From contig JAIRUU010000089.1 in NCBI GenBank assembly GCA_031254225.1, positions 1 through 5,832 of the forward strand: 5,832 nt of DNA, written 5' to 3'. The notes below the pieces were generated by a model that ran no database searches, was not told the DNA's origin, and was given only the letters and a program-made list of their open reading frames with translations. The stretch is from Candidatus Elusimicrobium euhamitermitis. Lineage in GTDB: Bacteria > Elusimicrobiota > Elusimicrobia > Elusimicrobiales > Elusimicrobiaceae. This document shows, one piece after another, positions 5,644 through 5,832 of the stretch. The position numbers were made by a program, and so were the translations under genes. Positions within the stretch are counted from its first letter, which is position 1. The number at the start of each line of letters is the position of its first letter.

Positions 5644-5695
5644 GGTAGATCCTCACGCCCGCCTTCGCTGCGCTACGGCGCGGCTCAGGATGACC
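5644..5695 (+). repeat. Palindromic dispersed-repeat module (GATCCTC...CTCAGGATGAC type)
   Basis: This is a GC-rich imperfect palindrome: ATCCT at 5649-5653 pairs with AGGAT at 5687-5691 around a GC-rich core of CGCC/GGCG segments. The outer end CTCAGGATGAC, read on the other strand, is GTCATCCTGAG, related to the GTCATTGCGAG that opens the neighbouring module. The two modules thus form the inverted ends of one element of about 130 bases. It could help separate transcription of the two convergent genes; no other terminator is evident there. Confidence 0.6.
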
Positions 5696-5723
5696 TTATT
5701 ATACATGCTTTTTTATCAGCACC

Positions 5724-5832
5724 TTAAAATCCTATATTCATGATTGGCATAAACGGCAGGCCGCCGTTTTTTGAGACGTTAATAAGCCCTATCTGCGCGC
5801 CGCGCAGATAATTGGCGTAATTTATAATTCCT
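5724..5832 (-). CDS. Repeat-type surface protein, C-terminal end (LA_2272-like), partial
   Basis: The minus-strand frame entering at the right edge (first full codon at 5831) runs 35 codons to TAA at 5724-5726; the start lies beyond the window. The peptide reads approximately GIINYANYLRGAQIGLIN, then VSKNGGLPFMPIMNIGF. The unit G-x-Q-I-G-L-I-N, the preceding N-Y-A-N-x-L-R-G, and a C-terminus ending in a P-F-M-P-I-x-N-x-x-F pattern are, from memory, characteristic of the LA_2272 family surface repeat proteins. These carry many degenerate beta-strand repeats and are thought to be at the cell surface or outer membrane. The final Phe also suits an outer-membrane beta-strand terminus. Its function is unknown. 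The assignment rests on a short piece, so the family is probable and not certain. It is convergent with the RNase H-like gene, with repeat modules between them. Confidence 0.65.
   Translation of the reverse strand, partial: GIINYANYLRGAQIGLINVSKNGGLPFMPIMNIGF

Noticed and set aside
5321..5656. 111-codon minus-strand open frame running from the repeat element into the RNase H-like gene
   Set aside because: Its first half is translated dispersed repeat (giving the familiar low-meaning STPLAMTA-type peptide) and the rest is antisense to a conserved catalytic domain.
5750..5773. Terminator-like hairpin AAACGGC...GCCGTTT followed by T residues on the plus strand
   Set aside because: It lies inside the minus-strand coding end of the surface protein (encoding K-N-G-G-L-P-F), 230 bases beyond the nearest plus-strand gene, so it is most simply explained by codons.

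Overview
This is a bacterial window of mixed base composition: GC-rich codons sit among A/T-rich homopolymer runs, and the intergenic stretches are A/T-rich. Two promoters appear to rely on an extended -10 (TGnTAnAAT). Gene content, codon style and the repeat-type surface protein at the right edge suggest an anaerobic, fermentative, host- or gut-associated lineage. Elusimicrobiota is my best guess, but it rests on overall impression and not on a marker gene. LAYOUT. (1) Positions 2-1838, plus strand, form a tightly packed operon: the C-terminal part of an unidentified integral membrane protein, then queD, queE and folE. The genes overlap by 11, 35 and 76 bases. FolE makes dihydroneopterin triphosphate from GTP, QueD turns it into 6-carboxytetrahydropterin, and QueE turns that into 7-carboxy-7-deazaguanine. 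These are the first three steps to preQ0 and queuosine, and FolE also feeds folate synthesis. No queC is in the window. (2) Positions 1891-2465, minus strand, hold a HicB-HicA type toxin-antitoxin pair, antitoxin gene first. It is separated from folE by a shared hairpin terminator and has its own promoter. It is more A+T-rich than its neighbours and looks like an accessory insertion. (3) Positions 2594-3934, plus strand, encode acetate kinase (ackA) with its own extended -10 promoter, a 44-residue C-terminal extension and a strong intrinsic terminator. No pta is adjacent. (4) Positions 4045-5523, plus strand, encode a two-domain protein of the TM0106/RecB-like nuclease type. Its RNase H-like (DEDD) half keeps its acidic residues. 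Its PD-(D/E)XK half appears disarmed (D to N and D/E to Q), and the cysteine cluster usual in the family is missing. It is probably translated from a leaderless mRNA. (5) Positions 5524-5723 are a convergent intergenic region filled by two palindromic dispersed-repeat modules. (6) Positions 5724-5832, minus strand, are the last 35 codons of a repeat-type surface protein (LA_2272-like), which runs off the right edge. The most noteworthy item is the apparently re-purposed nuclease at 4045-5523. I do not see a clear multi-gene novel system here.
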